Below are positions 8,636 to 21,800 of a stretch of DNA of 62,977 bases, piece by piece. The stretch spans positions 1-62,977 of the forward strand of contig NZ_JNYE01000033.1 in NCBI RefSeq assembly GCF_000717185.1. Reading direction: 5' to 3'. The position numbers and the translations under genes are program-made. A model generated the notes under the pieces. That model was not told the DNA's origin and searched no databases. It worked only from the letters and a program-made list of their open reading frames with translations. This DNA is from Kitasatospora phosalacinea (GTDB taxonomy: Bacteria > Actinomycetota > Actinomycetes > Streptomycetales > Streptomycetaceae). Each line of letters starts with the position of its first letter. Position 1 is the stretch's first letter.

Positions 8636-9490
8636 ATGACTGCCCAGATTCTCGATGGCAAGGCCACCGCGGCCGCGATCAAGTCCGAACTCGCCGTCCG
8701 CGTGGCGGCCCTCAAGGAGCGGGGCATCGTCCCCGGCCTCGGCACCGTCCTGGTCGGCGACGACCCGGGCAGCCGGTGGTACGTCAACGGCAAGCACCGG
8801 GACTGCGCGGAGATCGGCATCGCCTCGATCCAGCGCGAACTGCCCGCCACCGCCACCCAGGAGGACGTCGAGAACGTCGTCCGCGAGCTCAACGCCGACC
8901 CGTCCTGCACCGGCTACATCGTCCAACTGCCGCTCCCCAAGGGCCTGGACCAGAACCGCGTGCTCGAACTCATGGACCCGGACAAGGACGCCGACGGCCT
9001 GCACCCGACCTCGCTCGGCCGCCTCGTCCTCGGCATCGACGGCCCGCTGCCCTGCACCCCGCTCGGCATCGTCGAGCTGCTCCGCCGCCACGGCGTCGCG
9101 ATCGACGGCGCCGAGGTCGTCGTGGTCGGCCGCGGCATCACCGTCGGCCGCTCCATCGGCCTGCTGCTCACCCGCCGCAGCGAGAACGCCACCGTGACGC
9201 TCTGCCACACCGGCACCCGCGACCTCGCCGCGCACCTGCGCAACGCCGACGTCATCGTCGCCGCCGCCGGTGTCCCGCACCTGGTCAAGCCCGAGGACGT
9301 CAAGCCCGGCGCGGCCGTCCTCGACGTCGGCGTCTCCCGCAGCGAGGGCAAGATCGTCGGCGACGTGCACCCCGGCGTCGCCGAGGTGGCCGGCTGGATC
9401 TCCCCCAACCCCGGCGGCGTCGGCCCGATGACCCGCGCGATGCTCCTCAACAACATCGTCGAGGCGGCCGAGCGCCGCGCCGGCGCCTGA
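8636..9490 (+). CDS. folD: Methylenetetrahydrofolate dehydrogenase / cyclohydrolase
   Basis: A bifunctional enzyme interconverting 5,10-methylene-, 5,10-methenyl- and 10-formyl-tetrahydrofolate, supplying the formyl donor used by PurN and PurH. The 284-residue protein shows the catalytic Lys segment [17 protein letters not shown], the [10 protein letters not shown] motif, the NADP-binding [14 protein letters not shown] and the C-terminal [12 protein letters not shown]. Start ATG 8636 ([12 protein letters not shown]). It is followed after 5 bases by a DUF3017 gene, probably co-transcribed. Confidence 0.96.
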   Translation: MTAQILDGKATAAAIKSELAVRVAALKERGIVPGLGTVLVGDDPGSRWYVNGKHRDCAEIGIASIQRELPATATQEDVENVVRELNADPSCTGYIVQLPLPKGLDQNRVLELMDPDKDADGLHPTSLGRLVLGIDGPLPCTPLGIVELLRRHGVAIDGAEVVVVGRGITVGRSIGLLLTRRSENATVTLCHTGTRDLAAHLRNADVIVAAAGVPHLVKPEDVKPGAAVLDVGVSRSEGKIVGDVHPGVAEVAGWISPNPGGVGPMTRAMLLNNIVEAAERRAGA

Positions 9491-9495
9491 CACCG

Positions 9496-9909
9496 GTGCC
9501 CGGCGTCACGCGGCGCGGCCGTCGCCGTCCCCCCGTCACCACCCGGGGCACCCTGCCGCCGGAGGGCTCCGCGGCCGCGTTCGGCCGCGGCCGCACCCTG
9601 CCGCTGCGGCAGTGGCCGATAACGCTGGTCCTGCTGGTCGCCGCGGCGGGCCTGCTCATCACCTGGCAGGGCCACTTCCGGCTCGGCCTGCTCGCGGTCG
9701 GCGCGGCCCCGCTGCTCGGCGCCCTGCTCCGGCTGGGGCTGCCCGACGTCGGCATGCTCGCCGTCCGCAGCCGGTTCACCGACGTCGCGCTGATGTTCGT
9801 GCTCGGCGGCGCGATCGTCCTGCTCACGCTGGTGGCCCAGCCCGACCCGTGGCTGCGGGTGCCGGTGCTGGAGAACATCGGCCGGCTGATCGGGCACCCG
9901 ATGCGGTAG
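9496..9909 (+). CDS. DUF3017 membrane protein
   Basis: A 137-residue protein from GTG 9496, five bases after folD. A basic N-terminus is followed by three hydrophobic segments (around WPITLVLLVAAAGLLI, LGLLAVGAAPLLGALL and VALMFVLGGAIVLLTLV). DUF3017 proteins follow folD in many actinobacteria but have no known function. A strong hairpin ends the unit. Confidence 0.85.
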   Translation: MPGVTRRGRRRPPVTTRGTLPPEGSAAAFGRGRTLPLRQWPITLVLLVAAAGLLITWQGHFRLGLLAVGAAPLLGALLRLGLPDVGMLAVRSRFTDVALMFVLGGAIVLLTLVAQPDPWLRVPVLENIGRLIGHPMR

Positions 9910-9920
9910 CCGTCGGCGCC

Positions 9921-9956
9921 GGAGCCGGGAGCGCGGGGAACCGCGCTCCCGGCTCC
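9921..9956 (+). terminator. Terminator after folD-DUF3017
   Basis: A perfect 16-bp stem (9921-9936 with 9941-9956, GGAGCCGGGAGCGCGG) around a GGAA tetraloop, directly after the DUF3017 stop. Confidence 0.9.
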
Positions 9957-9965
9957 GTGCGTTCC

Positions 9966-10097
9966 GGCCCGGCCCGGTGCGCGCCCCGGCCCGGCCCGGT
10001 GCGCGCCCCGGCCCGGCCCGGTGCGCGCCCCGGCCCGGCTCCGTGCGTGCCCCGGCCCGGCTCCGTGCGTGCCCCGGCCCGGCCCGGAGCGTGCCCC
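9966..10097. repeat. Six-copy 22-bp tandem repeat upstream of mdh
   Basis: Six head-to-tail copies of a 22-bp unit (GGCCCGGCCCGGTGCGCGCC plus CC). Copies 1-3 are identical, 4-5 carry TCC/GT changes, and 6 is a third variant. They fill most of the 310-base spacer between the folD unit and mdh; no gene is seen there. Confidence 0.9.
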
Positions 10098-10126
10098 GGT
10101 CGGTGGTGACAACCGCCTTGCGATAG

Positions 10127-13672
<3,546 letters not shown>

Positions 13673-13673
<1 letters not shown>

Positions 13674-14230
13674 TGCCGACGGCTGCCGCCCCCGGTGGTG
13701 ACGGCCTCGACGAGGCCGTCACCATCGGCGTGTCCGTACACGTCCCGGAGCCGTACGGCAGCCGGGTGCAGGACGCCCGGGCCGGGCACGGCGACCCGCA
13801 GGCCAGGTCGATACCGACCCACGTCACCCTGCTGCCGCCGACCGAGACCCGCACCGGGCTGCTGCCCGGGATAGAGCGCCACCTGCGGGCGGTGGCCGCC
13901 GGGCAGCGGCCGTTCCGGATGCTGCTCCAGGGCAGCGGCACCTTCCGCCCGGTCTCCCCGGTGGTGTTCATCCGGGTGGAGGAGGGCGCCCAGGAGTGCC
14001 GGGTGCTGGAGGCCGAGGTCCGCTCCGGCCCGCTGGCCCGCGAGCTGGCCTTCCCGTACCACCCGCACGTCACCGTCGCGCACGGCCTGCCCGAGCCCGC
14101 CCTGGACGTGGCGTACGAGCGGACCAAGGGCTTCCGGGCGGTCTTCGAGGTGGCCGAGTTCGTGCTGTCCACCTTCGGCCCGGACGCGGTGTGGCGCCCG
14201 TGGCGCAGCTACGCGTTCGGCCGGAGCTGA
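13673..14230 (+). CDS. 2'-5' RNA ligase / 2H phosphoesterase superfamily protein
   Basis: A 185-residue protein with the two HxTx motifs that define 2H phosphoesterases: THVTL near residue 45 and PHVTVAHG near 128. Family members hydrolyse cyclic phosphodiesters in RNA or nucleotides, or ligate RNA ends; the physiological substrate here is unknown. Translation is coupled to trpS (TGATG), a conserved pairing in streptomycetes as I recall it. Confidence 0.87.
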
Positions 14231-14291
14231 GCGGTTCCTGTGCGTCCCATCCGGGTTTTCTCCCAGTTCGCCATGAATCCTTTGCCGTACC

Positions 14292-14320
14292 TTGGACTTG
14301 TGTTCGCCCCTGGCTAGCGT
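14292..14320 (+). promoter_or_regulatory. Sigma-70-like promoter of the Stealth gene
   Basis: TTGGAC at 14292-14297, a 17-bp spacer, and TAGCGT at 14315-14320. The leader of about 25 bases carries GGGAGA before ATG 14352. Confidence 0.6.
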
Positions 14321-14351
14321 CGGTCCCACAGCAGTTCGTAGTGGGAGAGAC

Positions 14352-16118
14352 ATGGCAACCCGGGCACGGAAACTGGTACGGCGGGCAGCCGGACGCACCC
14401 TGCGGGCGATCGGAGTCAAGCGCGCCCCCGCCCCCGCGGCCCCGGACCGGCGGCGCTTGCGCGAGGACGAGCTGCTGGCCGCCGACCCCGCCCTGGTGCG
14501 GCACGCGGGCCTGCTCGCCGAGGTCCGCGACGACCTGCTCGCCCCGCAGGCCCGGGAGGCCAACCTGCTGGCCGCCACCGCGGCGCTCGACGCGGCCGAC
14601 CTGGACTACCTGCTGATACCCGACCGCGGCCCCCGCCCCCGGCTGGCGATCCGCCCCGGCGACCGGGCCGCCGTGCTGGGCGCGCTCGCCGCGGCCTTCA
14701 CCGGCGCCCCCGCGTACGCCGAACTGCTCGGCCACGGCCGCGTCCACCGCACCGTGCTGGCCGAGCAGCTGCCCGCCGCCGTCGTCGCGCACGAGCGGCC
14801 CGGCCCCGAGGGCGCCGAGCCGCCGGAGCGGGTCAAGGGCCTGCGGCTGTTCCGCCCCGCCGTCACCACCGGCCGCACCCTGCACTACGGCCCGGACTAC
14901 GGCTGCGACCTGGAGTTCTGGGACGCCGACGACTCCTCGGGCGGCGCCGTCGCCGCCATCGACGAGACCCCGTTCGGCTGGTGGCTGCCCTCGCTGGAAC
15001 CGGCCGGCACCGTCCGCCTCGGCACCCGCGACTACCCGGTCGCCGCCCCCTTCCTGCACGACCTGCCGGAGGACGTCCGCCACCCCGTGGACGCCGTGAT
15101 CACCTGGGTCGACGACTCCGACCCCGCCTGGCGGGCCCGCCGCGCCGAGGCCCGCGCCCGGCTGCTCGGCGACACCCCCGGCGGCCCCGACGCCCCGCTC
15201 GGCGACGACGGCAGCCACCGCTACCGCAACCGCGACGAACTGTGCTACTGCCTGCGCTCGCTGGCCATGTACGCCCCGTGGATCCGGCGGATCCACCTGG
15301 TCACCGACGACCAGACCCCCGACTGGCTGGACACCGGGGCACCCGGCATCAGCGTCGTGTCGCACCGCGACCTGCTGGCCGGCGGCGGGGTGTTCAACTC
15401 GCACGCGATCGAGACCGGGCTGCACCGGATCCCCGGCCTGGCCGAGCACTTCCTGTACTTCAACGACGACGTCTTCCTCGGCCGCCCGGTCCGCCGCGAG
15501 GACTTCTTCCTCGGCAGCGGCCAGCCCAAGGTCGTCCGCGACCACCGGATCGTCCCGCCCGCCGGGGCGGACGGCCCGACCGGCACCGCCAACGTCTACA
15601 CCGCCGTCCAGCAGAACACCCGTCACCTGCTGGCCGCCGAGCACGGCCGCGCCCTCACCCGCGTCCTCGCGCACCCGCTCGCCCGCTCGCTGATGGCGGA
15701 CGCCGAACGGATCTGGGGCGCCGAACTGGCCGCCACCGAACGCTCCGCGTTCCGGGCCAGGACCGACATCGCACCGATCACCCTGGCGCTCTACCACGGC
15801 CTGCTGAACGGCGGCGCGGTCGACGGCGGGCTCGACCACGCGTACCTCGCCCTCCACGAGGCCGAGGGCCGCGCCCGGCTCGCCCGACTGCTCGCCGACC
15901 GCGACCTGGACGTGTTCTGCCTGGCCGACGGCCCCAACGACGGCGGCCCGACCGAGGAGCAGGACCGCGCGATGGCCGAGTTCCTGCAGGCGTACTTCCC
16001 GGTCCCCGGCCCGTACGAGCGCCCCGCCGCCGCGGCCGGCACCCCCCTCGTACCGTCGCCCGCCCGCACCGCCGCCGCCCGCACCGCCGCCGCCCGGGAG
16101 ACCGCCGCCGCGCACTGA
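14352..16118 (+). CDS. Stealth-family sugar-phosphate transferase
   Basis: A 588-residue protein with the four Stealth blocks: CR1 PVDAVITWVDDSDPAW, CR2 around RDELCYCLRSLAMYAPWIRR and HLVTDDQTPDWLD, CR3 around HFLYFNDDVFLGRPV and VQQNTRHLL, and CR4 near ARTDIAPITLALYHG. Stealth enzymes transfer sugar-1-phosphates to build phosphodiester-linked capsular or wall polysaccharides. It opens the glycopolymer island (to about 25.7 kb) and has its own promoter. The first ~200 residues have no match I recognise, and the tail is Ala-rich. Confidence 0.9.
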   Translation: MATRARKLVRRAAGRTLRAIGVKRAPAPAAPDRRRLREDELLAADPALVRHAGLLAEVRDDLLAPQAREANLLAATAALDAADLDYLLIPDRGPRPRLAIRPGDRAAVLGALAAAFTGAPAYAELLGHGRVHRTVLAEQLPAAVVAHERPGPEGAEPPERVKGLRLFRPAVTTGRTLHYGPDYGCDLEFWDADDSSGGAVAAIDETPFGWWLPSLEPAGTVRLGTRDYPVAAPFLHDLPEDVRHPVDAVITWVDDSDPAWRARRAEARARLLGDTPGGPDAPLGDDGSHRYRNRDELCYCLRSLAMYAPWIRRIHLVTDDQTPDWLDTGAPGISVVSHRDLLAGGGVFNSHAIETGLHRIPGLAEHFLYFNDDVFLGRPVRREDFFLGSGQPKVVRDHRIVPPAGADGPTGTANVYTAVQQNTRHLLAAEHGRALTRVLAHPLARSLMADAERIWGAELAATERSAFRARTDIAPITLALYHGLLNGGAVDGGLDHAYLALHEAEGRARLARLLADRDLDVFCLADGPNDGGPTEEQDRAMAEFLQAYFPVPGPYERPAAAAGTPLVPSPARTAAARTAAARETAAAH

Positions 16119-16134
16119 CCGACCGCGCACACGA

Positions 16135-16170
16135 CCGGGCCCCGGGAACCCGAAGGTTCCCGGGGCCCGG
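16135..16170. terminator. Bidirectional terminator between Stealth and glycerophosphotransferase genes
   Basis: A perfect 16-bp stem (CCGGGCCCCGGGAACC at 16135-16150 with 16155-16170) and CGAA loop between convergent genes. Confidence 0.9.
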
Positions 16171-16188
16171 CCGCGCGCCCGCCGGGCC

Positions 16189-18609
16189 TCAGTCCCGCCG
16201 CTCGGCGAGTTCGAGCATCCGGTCGACCACCCGGGCCGCGGCCCGCCCGTCGTCCAGCGGGCAGAACCGCTCCCGGAAGGCCCGGTAGCGCTCCGCGTGC
16301 GGCGCCGGGTCCAGGTCGCGCAGGGCGGCCACCACGGCGGCGGAGTCGGCCAGCAGCGGCCCCGGGGCGTGCGCCTCGAAGTCGAAGGTGAAGCCGCGCA
16401 GCCTGCTGCGGTAGTGCTCCAGGTCGTAGGTGAAGAACAGCATCGGACGGCCGGTCACCGCGAAGTCGAACATCAGCGAGGAGTAGTCGGTGACCAGCAC
16501 GTCGGCGGCCAGCATCAGGTCGGCGACGTCCGGGTGGTCCGAGACGTCCCGGACGAAGTCGTCGTCCGGGATCCGCCCGCCGACGTGCACGTGCGGCCGC
16601 AGCAGCAGCACGTGGTCCTCGCCGAGCGCGGCCCGGGCCGCCTCGACGTCCAGCTGCAGGTCGAGCCGGTAGCGGTCGCCCTCGCGCTGGTCGTCGCGCC
16701 AGGTCGGGGCGTACAGCACGGCGGTGCGCCCCTCCGGGACGCCGAGCCGGGCGCGGACCGCGGCCCGCTCGGCCGGGTCGGCCCGCACCAGGCGGTCGTT
16801 GCGCGGGTAGCCCGCCTCCAGCGGCTCGTCGCGGTAGTCGAAGGAGTCGGCGAGGACCGGGGTGGCGAACGGGCTGGGGGAGAGCAGCAGGTTCCACTGC
16901 TTCACCTCGTGCTCCAGCCGGTCCAGGTAGCCGTCCTCGGCCATCCAGTCGGTGCGGACCTGGCGCGCTATCCGCTTGAGCGGGGTGCCGTGCCACAGCT
17001 GGGCGACGACCTGGCCCTCGCGGCGCTCCAGGAAGTCCGGGAAGTGCGTGTTGCCGACCAGGTAGCGGCAGGTGGCCAGCGCCTCGTACCACTCGGGGCT
17101 CCACATCCGCAGCGCGGTGGTGCCCGGCGGGGGCTGCTCCTGGCCGTCCTCGACCACCCACAGGTGCTCCAGCGGCAGGCCGCGGGCGGCCAGCTCCTCG
17201 TGCACGGCGCGCGGGTTGCAGGAGTAGCTGCGGCCGCCGAAGACGTCGTACAGCACGGCGTCGCGCAGCGGCAGGCGGCGGGCCGCCGGGTAGTCGACGG
17301 TGCGCAACCGCAGCTGGCGGCGGGCGTTGCGCTCGGCGGCGGACAGCACCGGGGTGCTGTCCAGGATCAGGGTGTCGTGCCAGCGGCGCTCCAGCAGGAA
17401 GGTCTTGGGGCCGCGGGCGGCGCGCAGCGGCAGCCCCGCCAGCGCGCCGGGGTGCAGGCGCAGCGACAGGCCCTCGTGCTCGGGGGCGCCGACCCGGCGC
17501 AGCGACAGCTCCCAGACGCCCTTGGCGAGCGGCCGGGGGCGGCCGTCGGAGGCGTCCGGCTCCAGCGCCAGGACGGTGTCGAAGCGGCCGTCGGCGGTCA
17601 GCTCGACGGGGCGGCGCCGTTCGCGGCCGTCGCCGCTGTGGCGCAGCACCAGCTCCACGGCGGCGCCGCCGTGGTGCGGGAGCTCGCCGGTCAGCCGGTA
17701 GCCCGCCGGGACGGGCGCGAGGGCGTCGACCACCGGCTCCGGGTCCTGGACGCAGAACTGCAGGCGCAGGTCGGAGAGCTGCTTGGCGTACAGCACCTGC
17801 CGGTCCGGCAGCGGGAACTGGCGGGCGCCGGTGGGCGGCAGGTCCGTCCGCAGGTCGACGGTGCGGCCGTCGGGGTGCAGCAGGGCGGGCTCCCAGTGCC
17901 CGGAGAGGTCGCAGTTCGCGGCGGTGACGCGGGCGGTGAACGCGGGGCCGTCCCAGTCGGTGGCGCAGGTCAGGGCGGTGTCGGACTCGCGGTGGCGCAG
18001 TACCAGGGAGCTGCCGGCGGCGTCGGCGGGGGCCCGGCCGGAGACCTGGAAGCCGTCCGCGGTGCGCTCCAGGCCGGTGGCGACGGCCCGGCCGGGCAGT
18101 ACGGTCAGCTGCAGGGTCTCGGAGCCGAAGCGGGGCACCAGCAGCACGCCCTCGTCGACCCAGCGGGCGGGCGGGTACTCGGCGCTGCCGCACCAGTGCG
18201 CGACGACCGGGGTGCGCACCCGCTGGGAGCCGGCCGCGACCAGCGCGGTCACCTTCCAGGTGCCGGGCAGCCACTGGCCGCGCTGGCGCAGCGCCTGCGG
18301 CTCGACCAGGGCGGTGAATCCGGTCCAGTCGAGCCCCAGTTCCTCCTGGCCGCTGTCGTCGGTGGCCTCGGGCAGGTAACGCGGGAAGGTCCGCAGCTTC
18401 AGCGCCCGCTGCCCGGACGGCGGGGTCAGTTCGAGTTCGACCTCGGTCCGCCCCGGGCGGTCCCCGGGCTGCCCCTCCAGGCGGCCGTCGCCGAGCAGCG
18501 ACAGGACGTCGCCGTCCCAGGCCGCCTGCCGCAACCCGACCCGGGCGGCGGGGTCGGCGGTGGTGCGGGAGCGGTCCTGGCGACCGGCGAAGAGGGAGAG
18601 TCGTGACAC
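16189..18609 (-). CDS. CDP-glycerol glycerophosphotransferase family protein (TagB/TagF-like)
   Basis: An 806-residue protein predicted to add polyol-phosphate units from a CDP-activated donor to a wall polymer on the cytoplasmic face. The C-terminal ~400 residues form the transferase domain, with both expected catalytic histidines (QLWHGTPLKRIA and LLRPHVHVG) and the nucleotide-binding segment VTDYSSLMFDF. The N-terminal ~400 residues are beta-rich, with repeated W/Y-P-P modules (EYPPARWVDEG) also found in the next gene. Start is GTG 18609, the predicted transcription start, with no Shine-Dalgarno. Confidence 0.88.
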   Translation of the reverse strand: MSRLSLFAGRQDRSRTTADPAARVGLRQAAWDGDVLSLLGDGRLEGQPGDRPGRTEVELELTPPSGQRALKLRTFPRYLPEATDDSGQEELGLDWTGFTALVEPQALRQRGQWLPGTWKVTALVAAGSQRVRTPVVAHWCGSAEYPPARWVDEGVLLVPRFGSETLQLTVLPGRAVATGLERTADGFQVSGRAPADAAGSSLVLRHRESDTALTCATDWDGPAFTARVTAANCDLSGHWEPALLHPDGRTVDLRTDLPPTGARQFPLPDRQVLYAKQLSDLRLQFCVQDPEPVVDALAPVPAGYRLTGELPHHGGAAVELVLRHSGDGRERRRPVELTADGRFDTVLALEPDASDGRPRPLAKGVWELSLRRVGAPEHEGLSLRLHPGALAGLPLRAARGPKTFLLERRWHDTLILDSTPVLSAAERNARRQLRLRTVDYPAARRLPLRDAVLYDVFGGRSYSCNPRAVHEELAARGLPLEHLWVVEDGQEQPPPGTTALRMWSPEWYEALATCRYLVGNTHFPDFLERREGQVVAQLWHGTPLKRIARQVRTDWMAEDGYLDRLEHEVKQWNLLLSPSPFATPVLADSFDYRDEPLEAGYPRNDRLVRADPAERAAVRARLGVPEGRTAVLYAPTWRDDQREGDRYRLDLQLDVEAARAALGEDHVLLLRPHVHVGGRIPDDDFVRDVSDHPDVADLMLAADVLVTDYSSLMFDFAVTGRPMLFFTYDLEHYRSRLRGFTFDFEAHAPGPLLADSAAVVAALRDLDPAPHAERYRAFRERFCPLDDGRAAARVVDRMLELAERRD

Positions 18610-18615
18610 CCGCCC

Positions 18616-18644
18616 ATGACAGCCAGGCGAACCGGGAAAGTCAA
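18616..18644 (-). promoter_or_regulatory. Promoter giving a leaderless transcript of the glycerophosphotransferase gene
   Basis: On the minus strand TTGACT (18644-18639) and TGTCAT (18621-18616) are separated by 17 bp. Six bases after the -10 comes the GTG start at 18609, so the mRNA should begin at or beside the start codon. The rest of the 220-base spacer 18610-18829 holds no gene but contains short GC-rich direct repeats. Confidence 0.6.
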
Positions 18645-18829
18645 TTCCCCCCCTGCTGGGAAAATTCTCAGATTTCCCGGGAGTCGGGCGGGAATTGGCT
18701 GGGAGTCGACCGGCGGTGACGCGGCGTCGACCGGTTGACGGAGGTGATCACCCAGCGTCCCCGGCTGGTGCCGGAGGGCGGCCCGGCCGGGAACGGGCGA
18801 ACGGCCCCGGCCGGGAACGGCTCCCGCGG

Positions 18830-21800
18830 CTACGCCTCGCCCTCGGCGAGCAGGGCGTCCACGACCCGGGCCGAGGCCCGGCCGTCGTCCAGGTCCGCGT
18901 ACGCCTCGCGGAAGGCCGCGTACCTGTCCGCGTACCCGGCGGTGGCCGCGGGCACGTCGCCGAGCGCCGCGACGACCTCGGCGGAGGTGCGCAGCAGCGG
19001 GCCGGGCGCCTGGGCCTCGAAGTCGAAGCTGAAACCGCGCAGGTTGTCGCGGTAGTGCTCCAGGTCGTAGGCGAAGAACAGCACCGGGCGGCCGGTGTTC
19101 ACGAAGTCGAACACCGAGGCCGAGTAGTCGGTCACCAGCACGTCGGCGACCAGCAGCAGCTCCGCCGCGTCGGGGTAGGTGCTGACGTCCCACACGTAGC
19201 CGTTCCCGGCCTCGGCGATCTGCCCGCGCACCACCTCGTGGCTGCGCACCAGCAGCACCTGGTCGTCGCCCAGCGCGGCGCGGGCCGCCTCCAGGTCGAG
19301 CTGCAGGTTGAACTGGTAGCCGCCGTCGGGCAGCCGGCGGTCCTCCCGGAAGGTCGGCGCGTACAGCACGACCTTCTTGCCCTCGGGCAGGCCCAGCTGC
19401 TCGCGCACCCGCTCGGCGGTCTTCTCCCGGTCGGCGGCGAACAGCAGGTCGTTGCGCGGGGCCCCGCTCTCCAGCACCTCGCCCCCGTACCCGAAGGCGC
19501 GCCGCAGCACCGGCACCGACCAGCGGTTGCCCGCGGTCAGCAGGCTCCACTGCGGCACCTCCTCCTTGAGGTGCTCCAGGTACCCGGAGTCGGTGAACCA
19601 GACCTTCTCGAAGTCGGTGCCGATCCGCTTCAGCGGCACGCCCTGCCAGGTCTGCAGGACGACCTGGCCGGGGCGGCGGCGGAAGTACGTGGGCAGGTGG
19701 GTCGAGGTGACGACGTACTTCGCGGTGGCCAGCGCCTCGAACCACTCGGGGGAGCGGTGGCGGACGCACTCGGCGGTCTGCGGCAGCTCGGCCTGCAGGT
19801 CGTTGGAGGTCCACAGGTGGCGCAGCGGCAGGCCGCGGCGGACCAGCTCCTCGTGCACGGCCCGCGGCGAGTCGCCGTACAGGCCGCCGTCGACGGTCCA
19901 CCAGTCCTCCCGGACGGTGTGGTACAGCACCGTGTCGGTCAGCGGGGCGTCCTGCGCCGCGGCGTAACCGTGCCGCAGCAGCCGCTGCCGGTAGCCGCTG
20001 CGCTCGTCGGGGTCCAGCGGGTCGTGCGACTCCAGCGTGAGGGTGTCGAACAGGCGGCGCTCCAGGGCGACCCGCTTGCCGCGGGCCTCGATCTCCAGCG
20101 GCAGCGCGTCGAAGGTCCGGTCGGAGAGCGCGGCGGCCGGCCACAGGCTGTCGACCGGGGCGCCGACCGGGCGGAACAGCACCGTCCAGGTGCCCTTGTG
20201 CAGCGGCACCCGCCCGGCGAAGGACGCGGTCGGGACGGCGGGCAGCGCGGCCCGGAACCGTCCGTCGGCGATCTCCATCGGGTAGGCGTGCTCCTCCTGG
20301 CGCTTGGGGTGCCGGATCACCAGCTCGTAGCGGTGGGTGCCGGGCAGCGGGAAGGAGCCGCTGAGCACGAAGCCCTCGCCGTCGGTGGCGCGCGCCACCT
20401 CCTCGATCACCGGCTGCAGCACCTGGTCGCACAGCTGCAGGTAGCCGGAGGGGGAGGGCTTGGCGTACAGCGCGCGGTCGCCGCCGGGCAGCGGCACGTG
20501 CAGCCGGACCGGGGCGGCCCGGTCGTCCAGCACCACGGGCAGCGAGCTGCCGTCGGTGAGCTTCAGCTCCAGGTCCCAGCGGTCCCGGGTGCGCTCCTCG
20601 GCGGTCGGGTCGAGCGCGTCCCAGGCCTCCCGGACGGCGGTCAGCTCGGACAGCCGCACCCGCGCGGTGAACGGCAGGTCGCGCCCGGCCGGGGTGCCGA
20701 GCTCCAGCTCGGCGAACAGCTCGCGGTCGGACTCGACGTGCCGCAGCTTCAGTTCGCCGCCCGCCAGGTCGGGGCCGGAGCGGACCAGGCCGCGCAGCTC
20801 CACGGTGCCGTCCTGCGCCGAGGCCGCGACCGCGCGGGCCCGCACCCGCTCCACCCGCAGCAGCAGGTGCCCGTCGCGCGACCAGGGCACGATCCGGACG
20901 TCGTCCTCGACCCAGTGCACCGGCGGGTACTCGTTGCGGTCGTGCCAGCCGACCGACACCCGGCCCTTGTACACGCCGCCCTTGCCGACCCCGGCCACCA
21001 GCACCCGCCAGGAGCCGTCCTTCCAGGCCCCGCGGGACTTCAGCCGCTGCGGGTCGATGGACGCGCTGAAGCCCGCCCAGTCGCAGCTGTACAGGTCGTG
21101 CGGGGAGCTGGCGGTGGCCTCCGGGGAGTACTGCGCCTTGGTCTGCACGGCCACCACGCCGCGGCCCTTGGCCTCGCGCAGGACCAGCGCCTTGACCATG
21201 TCGTGCTTGTGCTCGGCGCCCAGGTGCTCGGGGAAGGCGTGGCCGCTGAGCTTCAGCTTGCCGCCCTCCCAGCGGGCCTCGTACAGCCGCGAGCGCATCA
21301 CCAGGGCGTTCTTCAGCCGCAGCACGTCCGCCGGGACGCTCTTGCGGCCGCCGCGCAGGAACGGGTAGTCGGCGTACGGGCGGAGCAGGCCGCGGGCCGG
21401 GGCGGCGCCGTTGCTGTCCTTCTCGAAGCGGAGCTGCTCGATCAGCTCCTCCAGCCGGCCCTGCAGGGTCAGGTGGTACTTCAGCCGCAGCGGGGCGCGC
21501 AGCCTGCGGACCGGCTCGGGCCCGATGGCGCGCAGCAGCCGGCCGGCCGACTCCAGGTAGGCGGCGTTGTAGTCCGGGTCGTTCTCCAGCACCGACCCGA
21601 AGAACATCGGGATCTCCTCGACGAGGTTGTTCTCGTCGTAGGTGCGCAGGTACTTGCGGAACTTCGGGTCGCTCTGCGCCGAGAGCCACTCCCGGACCAG
21701 CTCCATCGACCTGACCCGGTCGATGACGCCCTTCGGGTTGGTCTTCATCTGGGTGATCGACATCTCGCCGACCTCCCGCTCGCGCCAGTGGTAGATCGGC

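Noticed and set aside
9966..10097. The 22-bp array as a CRISPR array
   Set aside because: Contiguous direct repeats without spacers; a simple tandem expansion.
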